Under the pieces are notes generated by a model. The model saw nothing but the letters and a program-made list of their open reading frames with translations, was not told where the DNA came from and ran no database searches. This document shows positions 47,826 through 54,781 of a DNA stretch of 64,000 bases, piece after piece. Positions within the stretch are counted from its first letter, which is position 1; the number at the start of each line of letters is the position of its first letter. The stretch covers positions 1-64,000 of the forward strand of contig NZ_VZOW01000007.1 in the NCBI RefSeq assembly GCF_008801835.1. The letters are read 5' to 3'. Position numbers and translations under genes: made by a program. Origin of the DNA: Cupriavidus pauculus (GTDB lineage Bacteria; Pseudomonadota; Gammaproteobacteria; Burkholderiales; Burkholderiaceae).

Positions 47826-48185
47826 ATGATGATCGATAATCGAGACTTGGCAGAAATTCACCATACGGTCCTGACAGGACTAACCGTTGGTGTTGGCTCG
47901 CTCATCTTACTATTTGCGAGTGGTGCGCAGATCCTGCTTCAATGCCCATTCGAGGGTAACGAAGACGGTATCGTTCAAGCAGGGCATGGGGAAGATATGA
48001 GTTCAAGCCCCGCTTTGTTTGGGTTTTTGAACCGGCGGATTATCGATGCTACGGTCGACGGGAATCTGATCCTCTCGCTACATTTTGACGATGGACGGTA
48101 TTTGAGAATTATCCCGGAGCGAAATGGGCTTGAGTCATACGTGCTCACTACACGGCATGGCATCTGTCCCATTATTGTCATGTGA
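47826..48185 (+). CDS. predicted immunity protein of module C
   Basis: A 119-residue protein starting 6 bp after module C, preceded by AAGAGAAA. It has alternating beta strands with LILSLHFDDGRYLRIIPE near the end, a layout shared by small DUF6188-like immunity proteins. Family assignment is tentative; immunity is inferred from position. Confidence 0.6.
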   Translation: MMIDNRDLAEIHHTVLTGLTVGVGSLILLFASGAQILLQCPFEGNEDGIVQAGHGEDMSSSPALFGFLNRRIIDATVDGNLILSLHFDDGRYLRIIPERNGLESYVLTTRHGICPIIVM

Positions 48186-48227
48186 GAGGGCTGCTCTTCG
48201 GCTGCTACTACGTAGCTGACCTCGTCT

Positions 48228-48405
48228 GTGCACCTGTGTGGGCGCGCCTTGTTGTTCCTTAACCATGCCGGATTGCGCGGCCCAAAACCGCGTCTGGGGT
48301 AAAACCCTCTTCCTATACCCGAGTCGGGGCGCCGACCGCCCGCAAAGCCTAGCTCCGTCTAGGGTTGCGGGGCGTCGCCTGTGGGCTGCATCGGGTGCTG
48401 GATTT
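48228..48405 (+). repeat. inter-module repeat, copy 2
   Basis: Starts with a damaged form of the GGGCGCGCC terminator arm followed by CTTGTTGTTCCTTAACC, then GCCGGATTG and AAAACCGCGTCTGGGG, and ends with TAGGGTTGCG and TCGGGTGCTGG, matching the copies at 45695 and 54603. It leads into the module D pre-toxin segment. Confidence 0.75.
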
Positions 48406-48790
48406 GGTGCCATTGGTGGGGCAACGACTGCCGTAGTGGCGCCATTGGCGATGTACGCCCTGGACCCCAGCCATGAGCCGTTGACGACGGGGCAGACGGC
48501 GACGGCGATTGCGACGCTCGCCGGCGGAGGTGTGGCAGCGGCATTGGGCTGAATCCAAATGCTCAGCGACGGCAGCACAAAATGAAGAGCTGAACAACAA
48601 TGGCCCGCACTGGGGGCAATACCCGAACCCCGGGATGCCGGATGAAATCAAGAAGGAGATGGAACAGGAGCGCCGGTTCTTTGGGGAGTCGCAGACCGTT
48701 CATGTGCCGGGCGACGCGGAGGTGGCGACGCTGAATCCGCTGGCCTTTGGCGGCGCCACAAGCGGAGCTAGGTCAGGTGTGCCCGGTAGC
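48391..48790 (+). pseudogene. orphan CdiA C-terminal module D, frameshifted and truncated
   Basis: The pre-toxin segment GAIGGATTAVVAPLA is followed by TGQTATAIATLAGGGVAAALG and then a TGA; the continuation AESKCSATAAQNEELNN lies in the next frame, so one shift occurred near 48548. The junction motif is at 48572-48598. After about 60 residues of linker (EIKKEMEQERRFFGES) the toxin stops abruptly and the reading passes into the middle of an immunity gene. The toxin domain itself is deleted. Confidence 0.65.
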
Positions 48791-49037
48791 GACTTTACGC
48801 TCACTGCTCTACGAGTTGTCATCGCCACCGTGGGGCGATGACGGGAATTCGCCGACTTGGGAAATATGCCCGTGCTGTGGCACAGAGTTTGGCTACGAAG
48901 ACAGTACGCCAGCGAGCGCACGAGAGATGCGAAGCAGATGGATCGCAGGAGGAAAGCAGTGGCTCGATAAGCGCGAGAAGTCTGCGGACTGGGATTTCGG
49001 CATTCAAAGCAAGCACATTCCCGAGGGGTACCTTTAA
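48772..49037 (+). pseudogene. 5'-truncated CPCC-type immunity gene of module D
   Basis: The frame encodes LYELSSPPWGDDGNSPTWEI, then CPCCGTEFGYED, and ends SKHIPEGYL. The CPCC...FGYED signature belongs to a small cysteine-rich family often found beside polymorphic toxins. No start codon with a ribosome-binding site fits, and the preceding codons are linker sequence of module D, so the 5' end was lost together with the toxin domain. Confidence 0.6.
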
Positions 49038-49150
49038 TTGGCTGCAAGTAGCGGAGCTGGCCACTACGAGACCGAGCGATGCTGGAGGTCGTCAACGTCG
49101 GTGGCCATTTCATCATTATGCACAGCAAAACTAGGGCCAACGGGGCGGGG

Positions 49151-49275
49151 TTCGTCGTTTTTGCGGTGCTGCTTTACGGTTCACGAGCGGATTCGGACAC
49201 CATTTGCGCGTTGTCGACGATGAAGTGCTAGCCCTATGGGTCGAGGCGCACGATGAACGGCCTCGGGAATCGCGA
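49151..49275 (-). pseudogene. degenerate remnant of the small reverse-strand gene
   Basis: The sequence TTCGTCGTTTTTGCGG, then GAGCGGATTCGGACACC, then CGTTGTCGACGATGAAGTG, and GTCGAGGCGCACGATGAACGG parallels 52948-53055 with many changes, including stops. It lies exactly at the left border of module E, as the remnant at 43383 does for module A. Confidence 0.6.
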
Positions 49276-51675
49276 AAGGCCGCGCAGTCTATATCGGGTA
49301 ATGGTAGTTCTTGGCCCGACCAGGAAAAACTGTCGCTTTACGAGAACTCTGCCGACTACGCGAAGGAACACAACCTGGCGCTGGGCCAGGCCCTGAGCGT
49401 GGATCAGGTGAAGGCGCTCGACGCACCGATGCTGTGGTACGTCGAGCAGGCGGTACCGGACCCGCGCTGCACGCTGGCCAGCTCGATCTGCCCGAGCGTC
49501 AACGCGCTGGTGCCGCAGGTCTATCTGCCGGAAGGCTATGCCCAGGCGCTGGCCGTGCCCACTGGAGGCACGATCAGCGGCGAGAACATCAAGCTGACCG
49601 TCGACGGCCAGCTTCGCAACACCGGGCAGGTCGTCGCGCGGGACACGCTGACGGTCAAGGCCGAAAGCATTGACCTGAGCCCGAACGTGGTGTCGATCGG
49701 CACCAACGCGTACAAGGCGCAGGGCGGCTGGAACGTGGTGACGGGCACGGTGGTGCAGCCGGGCGGCTTCCTGTCGGCGATGCACATGGACATCGAAGCC
49801 GACAGCATCCGGGCCATTAACGACGCCTTCCGCGTGACGCGCGCCGACGGCACGGTCGACGCGGAAGCCAGCGCCGCGCTGGTGGCGCAGCTCAAGGAAA
49901 GCCTGGGGCTGAACTACACCGAAGGCACGGTCGCCGACGACATCCACACGCAGTTCATCAAGGAGAAGAAGGGCTTCGGCATCCTTGGCCAGATTTTGGC
50001 GATGGCGGCGGCGGTGGCGGTGTCCATCGTCACGGCAGGATCCGCGGCCGCAGCCATGGGCGTGGCGCTCGCCAAAATGACATTGGGTGAGGCGATACTG
50101 GTAGCCGCGCTGTCGAGCATGGCTGGCAGTATGGCCAGCCAGATCGTGTCGGGCCAGGGGCTCAATTTCGGCAAGATTGCACAGGCTGGGCTGATTGGTG
50201 CGGTGACTGCGGGGCTAACCAATGGCATCACGTTCGACGGCAGCAGCTTTGGGCTAAGCGAATGGGGTCAGTCGCTGGAGGGAACTAGGACCTTGGCAAA
50301 CCTTGCCGGCAGCAATACGGCTGGCGGCGTATTGCAGGCGGCGAAGGACGGGGCGACGGGCACCATCTATCAGCAGGCCATTGGCATGGTGGGGACGGGC
50401 CTGATTAACGCCGGGATTAATACGGCCTTCAATGGTGGGAGCTTTGGACAGGCGTTCCTGAATAACCTCGTGGCGCAAACAGCGGCGCTGGGCGCCAACG
50501 CGATTGGCAATTCGACCGATCCGCTAACGCTGCAGAACGTTGCCGCCCATGCGGCGCTGGGATGTGCCGCGCAGAGTGCGATGGGGGGTGATTGCGGTAG
50601 TGGTGCCATTGGGGGGGCGACGAGTGCTGTTGTAGCGCCGCTCGTAGGCATGGGACTGGGTATCGAGACTAACGCCGACCGTGCCGACCCGATGAATCGT
50701 GCGCTGGTGACGGCGGTGGCCATGCTGGCGGGCGGTGGGCTTGCGGCAGCGTTAGGAGGGGACGCTACGGCGGCGGCTGGCGCAGCGCAGAACGAGGCGC
50801 TGAACAACTACCTGAGCGGCAAGCAGGAAAAGGGGCTGGTCGATTCCCTGAAGTCTTGTGCCGCGGGGGATACGCAGTGCGTGGCGAAGTGGACTTCGTA
50901 CTACGCAAGCGTCAATACCACGCAACAGCAAGCAGCTCAGAACTGCACGCTGGACAATTGCACCGCCATTGCAAACGACGCGCGTGCGCCGTCGATCAAT
51001 AGTTCGGAAAACCGGGCGGCTTGCCAGGGTGTGGCAACTTGCGAAAGCCTTCTGAGCAGCCTGTCGGCCCAGAACGTATCGGCGCAGGCGAGCGCGTTGA
51101 GTCGGTGGAACAGCACTAGCAACGAGAAGGCTCAGGACATCAGCCAGCAGGCGGCTCAGGGTTCGACAGGCTCTTCCATCTGGGCGCAGATGTTCGGGCA
51201 GTTGTCGCCGGTCGATGCGTCGGGCATGGTGGACGCCGCGATTGGTGCGATGATGTCGCGCGGAGTGGCTACAAATGGTGCTCCATATACCCCTTTGGTT
51301 GACGGAGGCGGTCTTCAGGTGTACGAAGACGCCGGGGGTCATTTGATCGCCCGGCACGTTGGAATGTCTGATGCCGATCTTGCGAATCGTCTCGCAACTT
51401 CAAATGTGTCAGCAGCTTCGACTTTTGCCGATCGGGCCACTGCAGAAACCGCTGTTTTTTCTGCTATCAAATCCAACCAATCAGCGATCAGAAACTATCT
51501 TTCTGGTAATTCCAGTGGCTATCTGGCCATTGAATACACGTCACCGACACCGGTTGGAACGAGCCTCAGTCGCGGCGCAACGAACTCGACACCGGCGAGC
51601 AACGTCAGGGTGGTTATTGCGAGAGATCCTACGATGTCAACGGGTTACAGAATTATTACAGGATACCCTCACTAA
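49204..51675 (+). CDS. orphan CdiA C-terminal module E with RNase A-like toxin
   Basis: Homology to cdiA begins at 49317 (DQEKLSLY) and is almost perfect for about 690 bp. A different DUF637-like stretch follows and then the junction AAQNEALNN (50782-50808, residues 527-535), a Cys-containing spacer (SCAAGDTQC, QNCTLDNCT), and a toxin from about residue 698. The toxin has YEDAGGHLIARHVGMS, STFADRATAETAV and GYRIITGYPH, which match the bacterial CdiA-CT RNase A domain (Pfam RNAse_A_bac, first defined in Yersinia kristensenii CdiA). The frame has no secretion domain. The immunity gene overlaps the stop by one base. Confidence 0.85.
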   Translation: MRVVDDEVLALWVEAHDERPRESRKAAQSISGNGSSWPDQEKLSLYENSADYAKEHNLALGQALSVDQVKALDAPMLWYVEQAVPDPRCTLASSICPSVNALVPQVYLPEGYAQALAVPTGGTISGENIKLTVDGQLRNTGQVVARDTLTVKAESIDLSPNVVSIGTNAYKAQGGWNVVTGTVVQPGGFLSAMHMDIEADSIRAINDAFRVTRADGTVDAEASAALVAQLKESLGLNYTEGTVADDIHTQFIKEKKGFGILGQILAMAAAVAVSIVTAGSAAAAMGVALAKMTLGEAILVAALSSMAGSMASQIVSGQGLNFGKIAQAGLIGAVTAGLTNGITFDGSSFGLSEWGQSLEGTRTLANLAGSNTAGGVLQAAKDGATGTIYQQAIGMVGTGLINAGINTAFNGGSFGQAFLNNLVAQTAALGANAIGNSTDPLTLQNVAAHAALGCAAQSAMGGDCGSGAIGGATSAVVAPLVGMGLGIETNADRADPMNRALVTAVAMLAGGGLAAALGGDATAAAGAAQNEALNNYLSGKQEKGLVDSLKSCAAGDTQCVAKWTSYYASVNTTQQQAAQNCTLDNCTAIANDARAPSINSSENRAACQGVATCESLLSSLSAQNVSAQASALSRWNSTSNEKAQDISQQAAQGSTGSSIWAQMFGQLSPVDASGMVDAAIGAMMSRGVATNGAPYTPLVDGGGLQVYEDAGGHLIARHVGMSDADLANRLATSNVSAASTFADRATAETAVFSAIKSNQSAIRNYLSGNSSGYLAIEYTSPTPVGTSLSRGATNSTPASNVRVVIARDPTMSTGYRIITGYPH

Positions 51676-51968
51676 TGAAGGCACAATTTGCGACAGCGAA
51701 GAACATGTTCTCGGCGTACCTTAACCAAGACTTCGATTTGATCTTTGGTACAGCCGACGACGCGATTCGGGCGTTCGTTGAACACAGCGGTGTTGAGGAA
51801 GTGTCTCGCGCTGCAGTTGAGATAGAGTCAATCTTGGCCATGAAGTTGCCGGAGCCGGATTTGGCGAAGCTCACCCTTCAGAATCTGGGATGCTGTTACC
51901 AGTACTCGATGGAGTGGCCTTCCGGTGATGCTTGGTTGAGGCACCTGCTCGTGCTGCTAGGACGATAA
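51675..51968 (+). CDS. CdiI_2-like immunity protein of module E
   Basis: A 97-residue protein whose ATG shares one base with the module E stop (TAATG). The segment AYLNQDFDLIFGTADDAIRAF matches the start of the CdiI_2 immunity family, members of which often pair with CdiA-CT nucleases. It is acidic and cytoplasmic. Both position and family support an immunity role. Confidence 0.75.
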   Translation: MKAQFATAKNMFSAYLNQDFDLIFGTADDAIRAFVEHSGVEEVSRAAVEIESILAMKLPEPDLAKLTLQNLGCCYQYSMEWPSGDAWLRHLLVLLGR

Positions 51969-52023
51969 CCAAGCGCCTTCACGGCGTGCGGTACATGGCC
52001 CAACTGACGGCCACTGTGTAGTC

Positions 52024-52761
52024 GGTGCCATTGGGGGAGCGGCCAGTGCAGTTGTGGCTAGTACCCTCGTTGACCAGGCAGGCGGAGCCGCTAACCTGAC
52101 CGATGTCCAGAGGGCTGCGATTACTGCAGCAGCAATGCTGGCGGGTGGTGGCGTTGCTGCGGCATTGGGCCAGAACCCAGAGGCTGCGGCCAGCGCCGCC
52201 CAAAATGAGGCGCTGAACAACTCCGAGCAGGTCCACAATGCAACGCCAAAATCTTTCGGAGGATCTGCGTTGACAGCAGCCTGCGGCAATGGCAGCCAGC
52301 CATGCAACACGCAGTTGCTAGGCACGATGCTGCAGGCACAGGGAGATAATGCGCAGCAGGCACTTGGAACAGTGTCGCCAAATTACGCGACACTGAATGT
52401 TGGGATATTGTCGGGTTCGGCTGGCGGTGTGATAAATCTCGCCGATGGTACGAAGTATCTCGCCGTTGGTGTGGGGCAGAGCAATCCTTCTGCCATATCC
52501 TGGTCGCCTGGTGGTAGCGCCACACTCGGCTGGATCTGGGGAGCGCAAGGCGCAGCGGCAACCAACTCTTTCCTGAATGGAGATGGCAATCAAGCGTTTG
52601 TGTCTATCCCTACCCCCTTCCCATTCAACGTGGTTGGTGCGGTAACACATGCCTACGGTGGCGCAACAGCGATCGAGCTTGGGATAGGCACACCGGGCGG
52701 AAAGACATTCGGGATTGTGCCCTGGAGTCATTCGATTCCTGTTGGTACCGGTTCGAAATAG
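52024..52761 (+). CDS. orphan CdiA C-terminal module F, unassigned toxin
   Basis: The pre-toxin segment starts at 52027 (GAIGGAASAVVAS) and runs to the junction AAQNEALNN at 52195-52221; the first usable start codon in frame is GTG at 52054. The variable part of about 180 residues is Gly/Ala/Asn-rich with NVGILSGSAGG, GTKYLAVGVGQS and SATLGWIWGA, a repetitive beta-rich look with hydrophobic patches. No nuclease motif was found. The next gene is a one-pass membrane microprotein, which hints that the target could be the envelope. Confidence 0.6.
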   Translation, partial: GAIGGAASAVVASTLVDQAGGAANLTDVQRAAITAAAMLAGGGVAAALGQNPEAAASAAQNEALNNSEQVHNATPKSFGGSALTAACGNGSQPCNTQLLGTMLQAQGDNAQQALGTVSPNYATLNVGILSGSAGGVINLADGTKYLAVGVGQSNPSAISWSPGGSATLGWIWGAQGAAATNSFLNGDGNQAFVSIPTPFPFNVVGAVTHAYGGATAIELGIGTPGGKTFGIVPWSHSIPVGTGSK

Positions 52762-52770
52762 GAGGAAGGA

Positions 52771-52908
52771 ATGCCGGCAGTAGGAGGAGGGCCATCGCCA
52801 GAGCAATGGAAACGGATGAGCAAGGCAGAAAAGATCGTCTATTGCGTATTGGTCGGTGCGGCTGTGGTGTTTGTCGGATACTTGGTCATCGAAAAATTAC
52901 TGAGTTGA
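52771..52908 (+). CDS. 45-residue membrane microprotein, immunity candidate of module F
   Basis: A short frame starting at ATG 52771 immediately after GGAGGAAGGA, a near-ideal ribosome-binding site, and 9 bp after the module F stop codon. It encodes a hydrophilic N-terminus (residues 1-22) and one membrane segment (about 23-40, IVYCVLVGAAVVFVGYLVI). A strong terminator follows 20 bp later. It occupies the immunity position. Membrane immunity proteins are typical of pore-forming or envelope-acting toxins, but this link is inference. Confidence 0.6.
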   Translation: MPAVGGGPSPEQWKRMSKAEKIVYCVLVGAAVVFVGYLVIEKLLS

Positions 52909-52927
52909 TGTTGTGAAAACCTTGCTG

Positions 52928-52947
52928 AACCCGGCTACGGCCGGGTT
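52928..52947 (+). terminator. intrinsic terminator between module F and the small reverse gene
   Basis: AACCCGGC and GCCGGGTT form a perfect 8-bp stem with loop TACG, followed by CGTCGTTTCT. It can serve both the membrane microprotein and the converging small gene. Confidence 0.7.
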
Positions 52948-52967
52948 CGTCGTTTCTGCGGGTTGCT

Positions 52968-53285
52968 TTACGGTTCCGGAGCGGATTCGGATACCGTTTG
53001 CACGTTGTCGACGACAACGTGTTCGCCGTCCAGGTCGAAGCGCACGAACTGTCGCCTGCCGTCGGGGAAGCGCTTCTCGACGAGCCCCTTTGGGGTGTCC
53101 GGGGTCGAGACGTAGATGGGGTTGCCACGAGCGAGGTGGGCGCGGGCGACCTCGTCGCTGTCGTTATTGGCCATGGCATCGAAGAGCGCGTCCTGCTCGG
53201 CGGGCGACATCTGATCGAACGGTGTCAGCGGTGTCATAACGGCGTGGGACAGTTCAGGTACTTGAATGGTACTTAAAAAGGACAC
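52968..53285 (-). CDS. small conserved protein of unknown function, intact copy
   Basis: A 105-residue acidic protein read from GTG 53285; an internal ATG at 53234 would give 88 residues. Marks: MTPLTPFDQMSPAEQDALFD, ARAHLARGNPIYVSTPDTPK and VEKRFPDGRRQFVRFDLDGE. No function is recognised. Fragments of the same gene lie at 1095, 43383, 49151 and 57172, always on the minus strand and mostly at module borders. It separates module F from module G. It may be a regulator or immunity-like protein carried along with the cassettes, or simply the site where they were inserted. Confidence 0.65.
   Translation of the reverse strand: MSFLSTIQVPELSHAVMTPLTPFDQMSPAEQDALFDAMANNDSDEVARAHLARGNPIYVSTPDTPKGLVEKRFPDGRRQFVRFDLDGEHVVVDNVQTVSESAPEP
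53257..53274. promoter_or_regulatory. paired GGTACTT motif upstream of the small gene
   Basis: GGTACTT GAAT GGTACTT is a direct repeat with an 11-bp period, kept unchanged in the partial copy at 57250-57267. It lies between the two possible start codons of the small gene, so it is either coding or an operator; the exact periodicity favours a regulator-binding site. Confidence 0.35.
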
Positions 53286-53339
53286 TAGCAGAACTGTTTA
53301 ACTGATGGGCAAGGCGTCTCGAATCCGGCCCAACTGGCG

Positions 53340-54185
53340 ATGATCACGGCGTTGTCGATGCTGACTAGCGGCGGTGTGGCAGCCCTGCTGGGCCGGGACT
53401 CGCAAGCGGCTGCGACGGCGGCACAGAACGAGGCGCTGAACAATGCGACCTCGACAGGTCCGACACGCGGCATTGCGAATCGTGAAAATGCGCGGCTGAC
53501 AAAGCTATGCGAGCCAAATTGCACTCAGGAGGACTTCAACCGCATCGATACCCAGGTGCGACAGCTGGAGGCGGCGACGACACTGGCGCGGATGAACAAC
53601 CTGACGCCGGAACAGGCACTGAAGCTGGCTGACACGTTGTCGAACCTGTTGCCGTACTATGGTTCGGCGGCGATGCTGTACCAGGCGGTGACAGGCCAGA
53701 CCCTGAGTGGCCAGTCGCTGGATAAGGCGGATCGGTGGCTGTCGGGGATTCTGGGTGCGATTCCGGCGGGCGCGGCGGCTTACGGCAAAATCAGTGAATT
53801 TATAGTCACCAAGGGAACACTTGCGAGTGGCGCAATTGCGACGACTGGGGGAACAGCGAATGCAGCAACTGTAGTAAAGCTTGCGGACGATCTCGCATCG
53901 AAGATGGCCAAACCTATTGTCTCAGACACAAAGCTCGGCGGTTTGATCGACGACTTGTATCGTGATGGTGCGAAAATTGGCACAGGTAGCACGGCTGATG
54001 CTGTCCGCTATGAAGCCCGCACCGGCAACCCTGTCGGTGGTGTGTTCCATACCCAAAAGGCACAAGACTATTCGGTTGCCCTGCAAAAATGGCTGGATTC
54101 GAATCCCAACGCGCCGTTTAGCGATCGCTCCGCAGCTCAGAACGTCTTGCGTGACCTTCAGAATGCCTTGAAAGGGAAATTATGA
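53340..54185 (+). CDS. orphan CdiA C-terminal module G with pre-toxin TG-like segment
   Basis: The frame opens just downstream of the small gene with SMLTSGGVAALLG and the junction AAQNEALNN (53418-53444). A segment LLPYYGSAAMLYQAVTGQTL followed by GILGAIPAGAAAYG (about residues 100-145) resembles the pre-toxin TG domain of polymorphic toxins. The last 75 residues (GTGSTADAVRYEA, VGGVFHTQKAQDY, AAQNVLRDLQNAL) match a small toxin tail I have seen on many CdiA/RHS proteins but cannot name; nuclease activity is a guess. The immunity gene overlaps the stop by 4 bp. No start codon for independent secretion. Confidence 0.65.
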   Translation: MITALSMLTSGGVAALLGRDSQAAATAAQNEALNNATSTGPTRGIANRENARLTKLCEPNCTQEDFNRIDTQVRQLEAATTLARMNNLTPEQALKLADTLSNLLPYYGSAAMLYQAVTGQTLSGQSLDKADRWLSGILGAIPAGAAAYGKISEFIVTKGTLASGAIATTGGTANAATVVKLADDLASKMAKPIVSDTKLGGLIDDLYRDGAKIGTGSTADAVRYEARTGNPVGGVFHTQKAQDYSVALQKWLDSNPNAPFSDRSAAQNVLRDLQNALKGKL

Positions 54186-54547
54186 GTACTTGGCAAGAGT
54201 TCGTTACCGAGCTGACCCGATGCGATGTGCTCAGTTCGGCCAGAAGACAGGCCCTTGAAGAGTGGGGTGAGGACATACCCACAACCGTTCTGTTTGGAAA
54301 ACTAGGCAAGGCTATCGCCGAACATTTTGACGAACTGAATCCTGATGCACGTACCCATATTTTCCAAGTTATCGAGAGCGGCCTCATTACCAACGACGGG
54401 GCTCTCAAAGCGTTTGTGGCAACAGGCTTGCTAGAGGCGCTTTATTTACGTGCATCTAGTGGGCCTGGGCGTTGGAATCTGATTAGCGACTATCTCGGCC
54501 CGCTTTCCGCGGCCTATCTGGCGGAGTGGGAAAAACTGCATCATTAG
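54182..54547 (+). CDS. predicted immunity protein of module G
   Basis: A 121-residue, mostly helical acidic protein with an ATGA overlap to the module G stop. It begins MSTWQEFVTELTRCD and contains TTVLFGKLGKAIAEHFDEL. Overlap and position make immunity likely; family not recognised with confidence. A strong terminator hairpin follows within 60 bp. Confidence 0.65.
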   Translation: MSTWQEFVTELTRCDVLSSARRQALEEWGEDIPTTVLFGKLGKAIAEHFDELNPDARTHIFQVIESGLITNDGALKAFVATGLLEALYLRASSGPGRWNLISDYLGPLSAAYLAEWEKLHH

Positions 54548-54602
54548 TAGAGGAACCGGATTCGCAATTGAAAGCCACAGCCGGCGGCTAGACTTGCACA
54601 TC

Positions 54603-54624
54603 GGCGCGCCCCTGTGGGCGCGCC
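54603..54624 (+). terminator. intrinsic terminator opening the inter-module repeat
   Basis: GGCGCGCCC and GGGCGCGCC form a perfect 9-bp stem with loop CTGT, followed by TTGCTCTTT. It ends the module G/immunity transcript and insulates the next module. Confidence 0.75.
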
Positions 54625-54781
54625 TTGCTCTTTAACGAAGCCGGATTGTTCGGCCAAAAACCGCGTCTGGGGCAAACACTTGCAACGGAGAGCCGCATCG
54701 GGGCGCTGAACACCCGCCAAGCCTTGCGGCATTTAGGGTTGCGTGCCATCGCCAACGCGGGACACGTCGGGTGCTGGGTAT
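54625..54781 (+). repeat. inter-module repeat, copy 3
   Basis: The best-preserved copy: CTTGCTCTTTAACGAAGCC, GGATTG, CGGCCAAAAACCGCGTCTGG, then TTTAGGGTTGCGTGCCATCG and ACACGTCGGGTGCTGG. The copies at 45695, 48228 and 56132 share these blocks. It reads openly (LLFNEAGLFGQKPRLG...), but no start or known protein was found. Confidence 0.75.

Noticed and set aside
52886-53179. A second minus-strand protein overlapping the small gene
   Set aside because: It is the frame-shifted reading of the same conserved stretch; remnants elsewhere keep the VSTPDTPKG frame, which fixes the true one.
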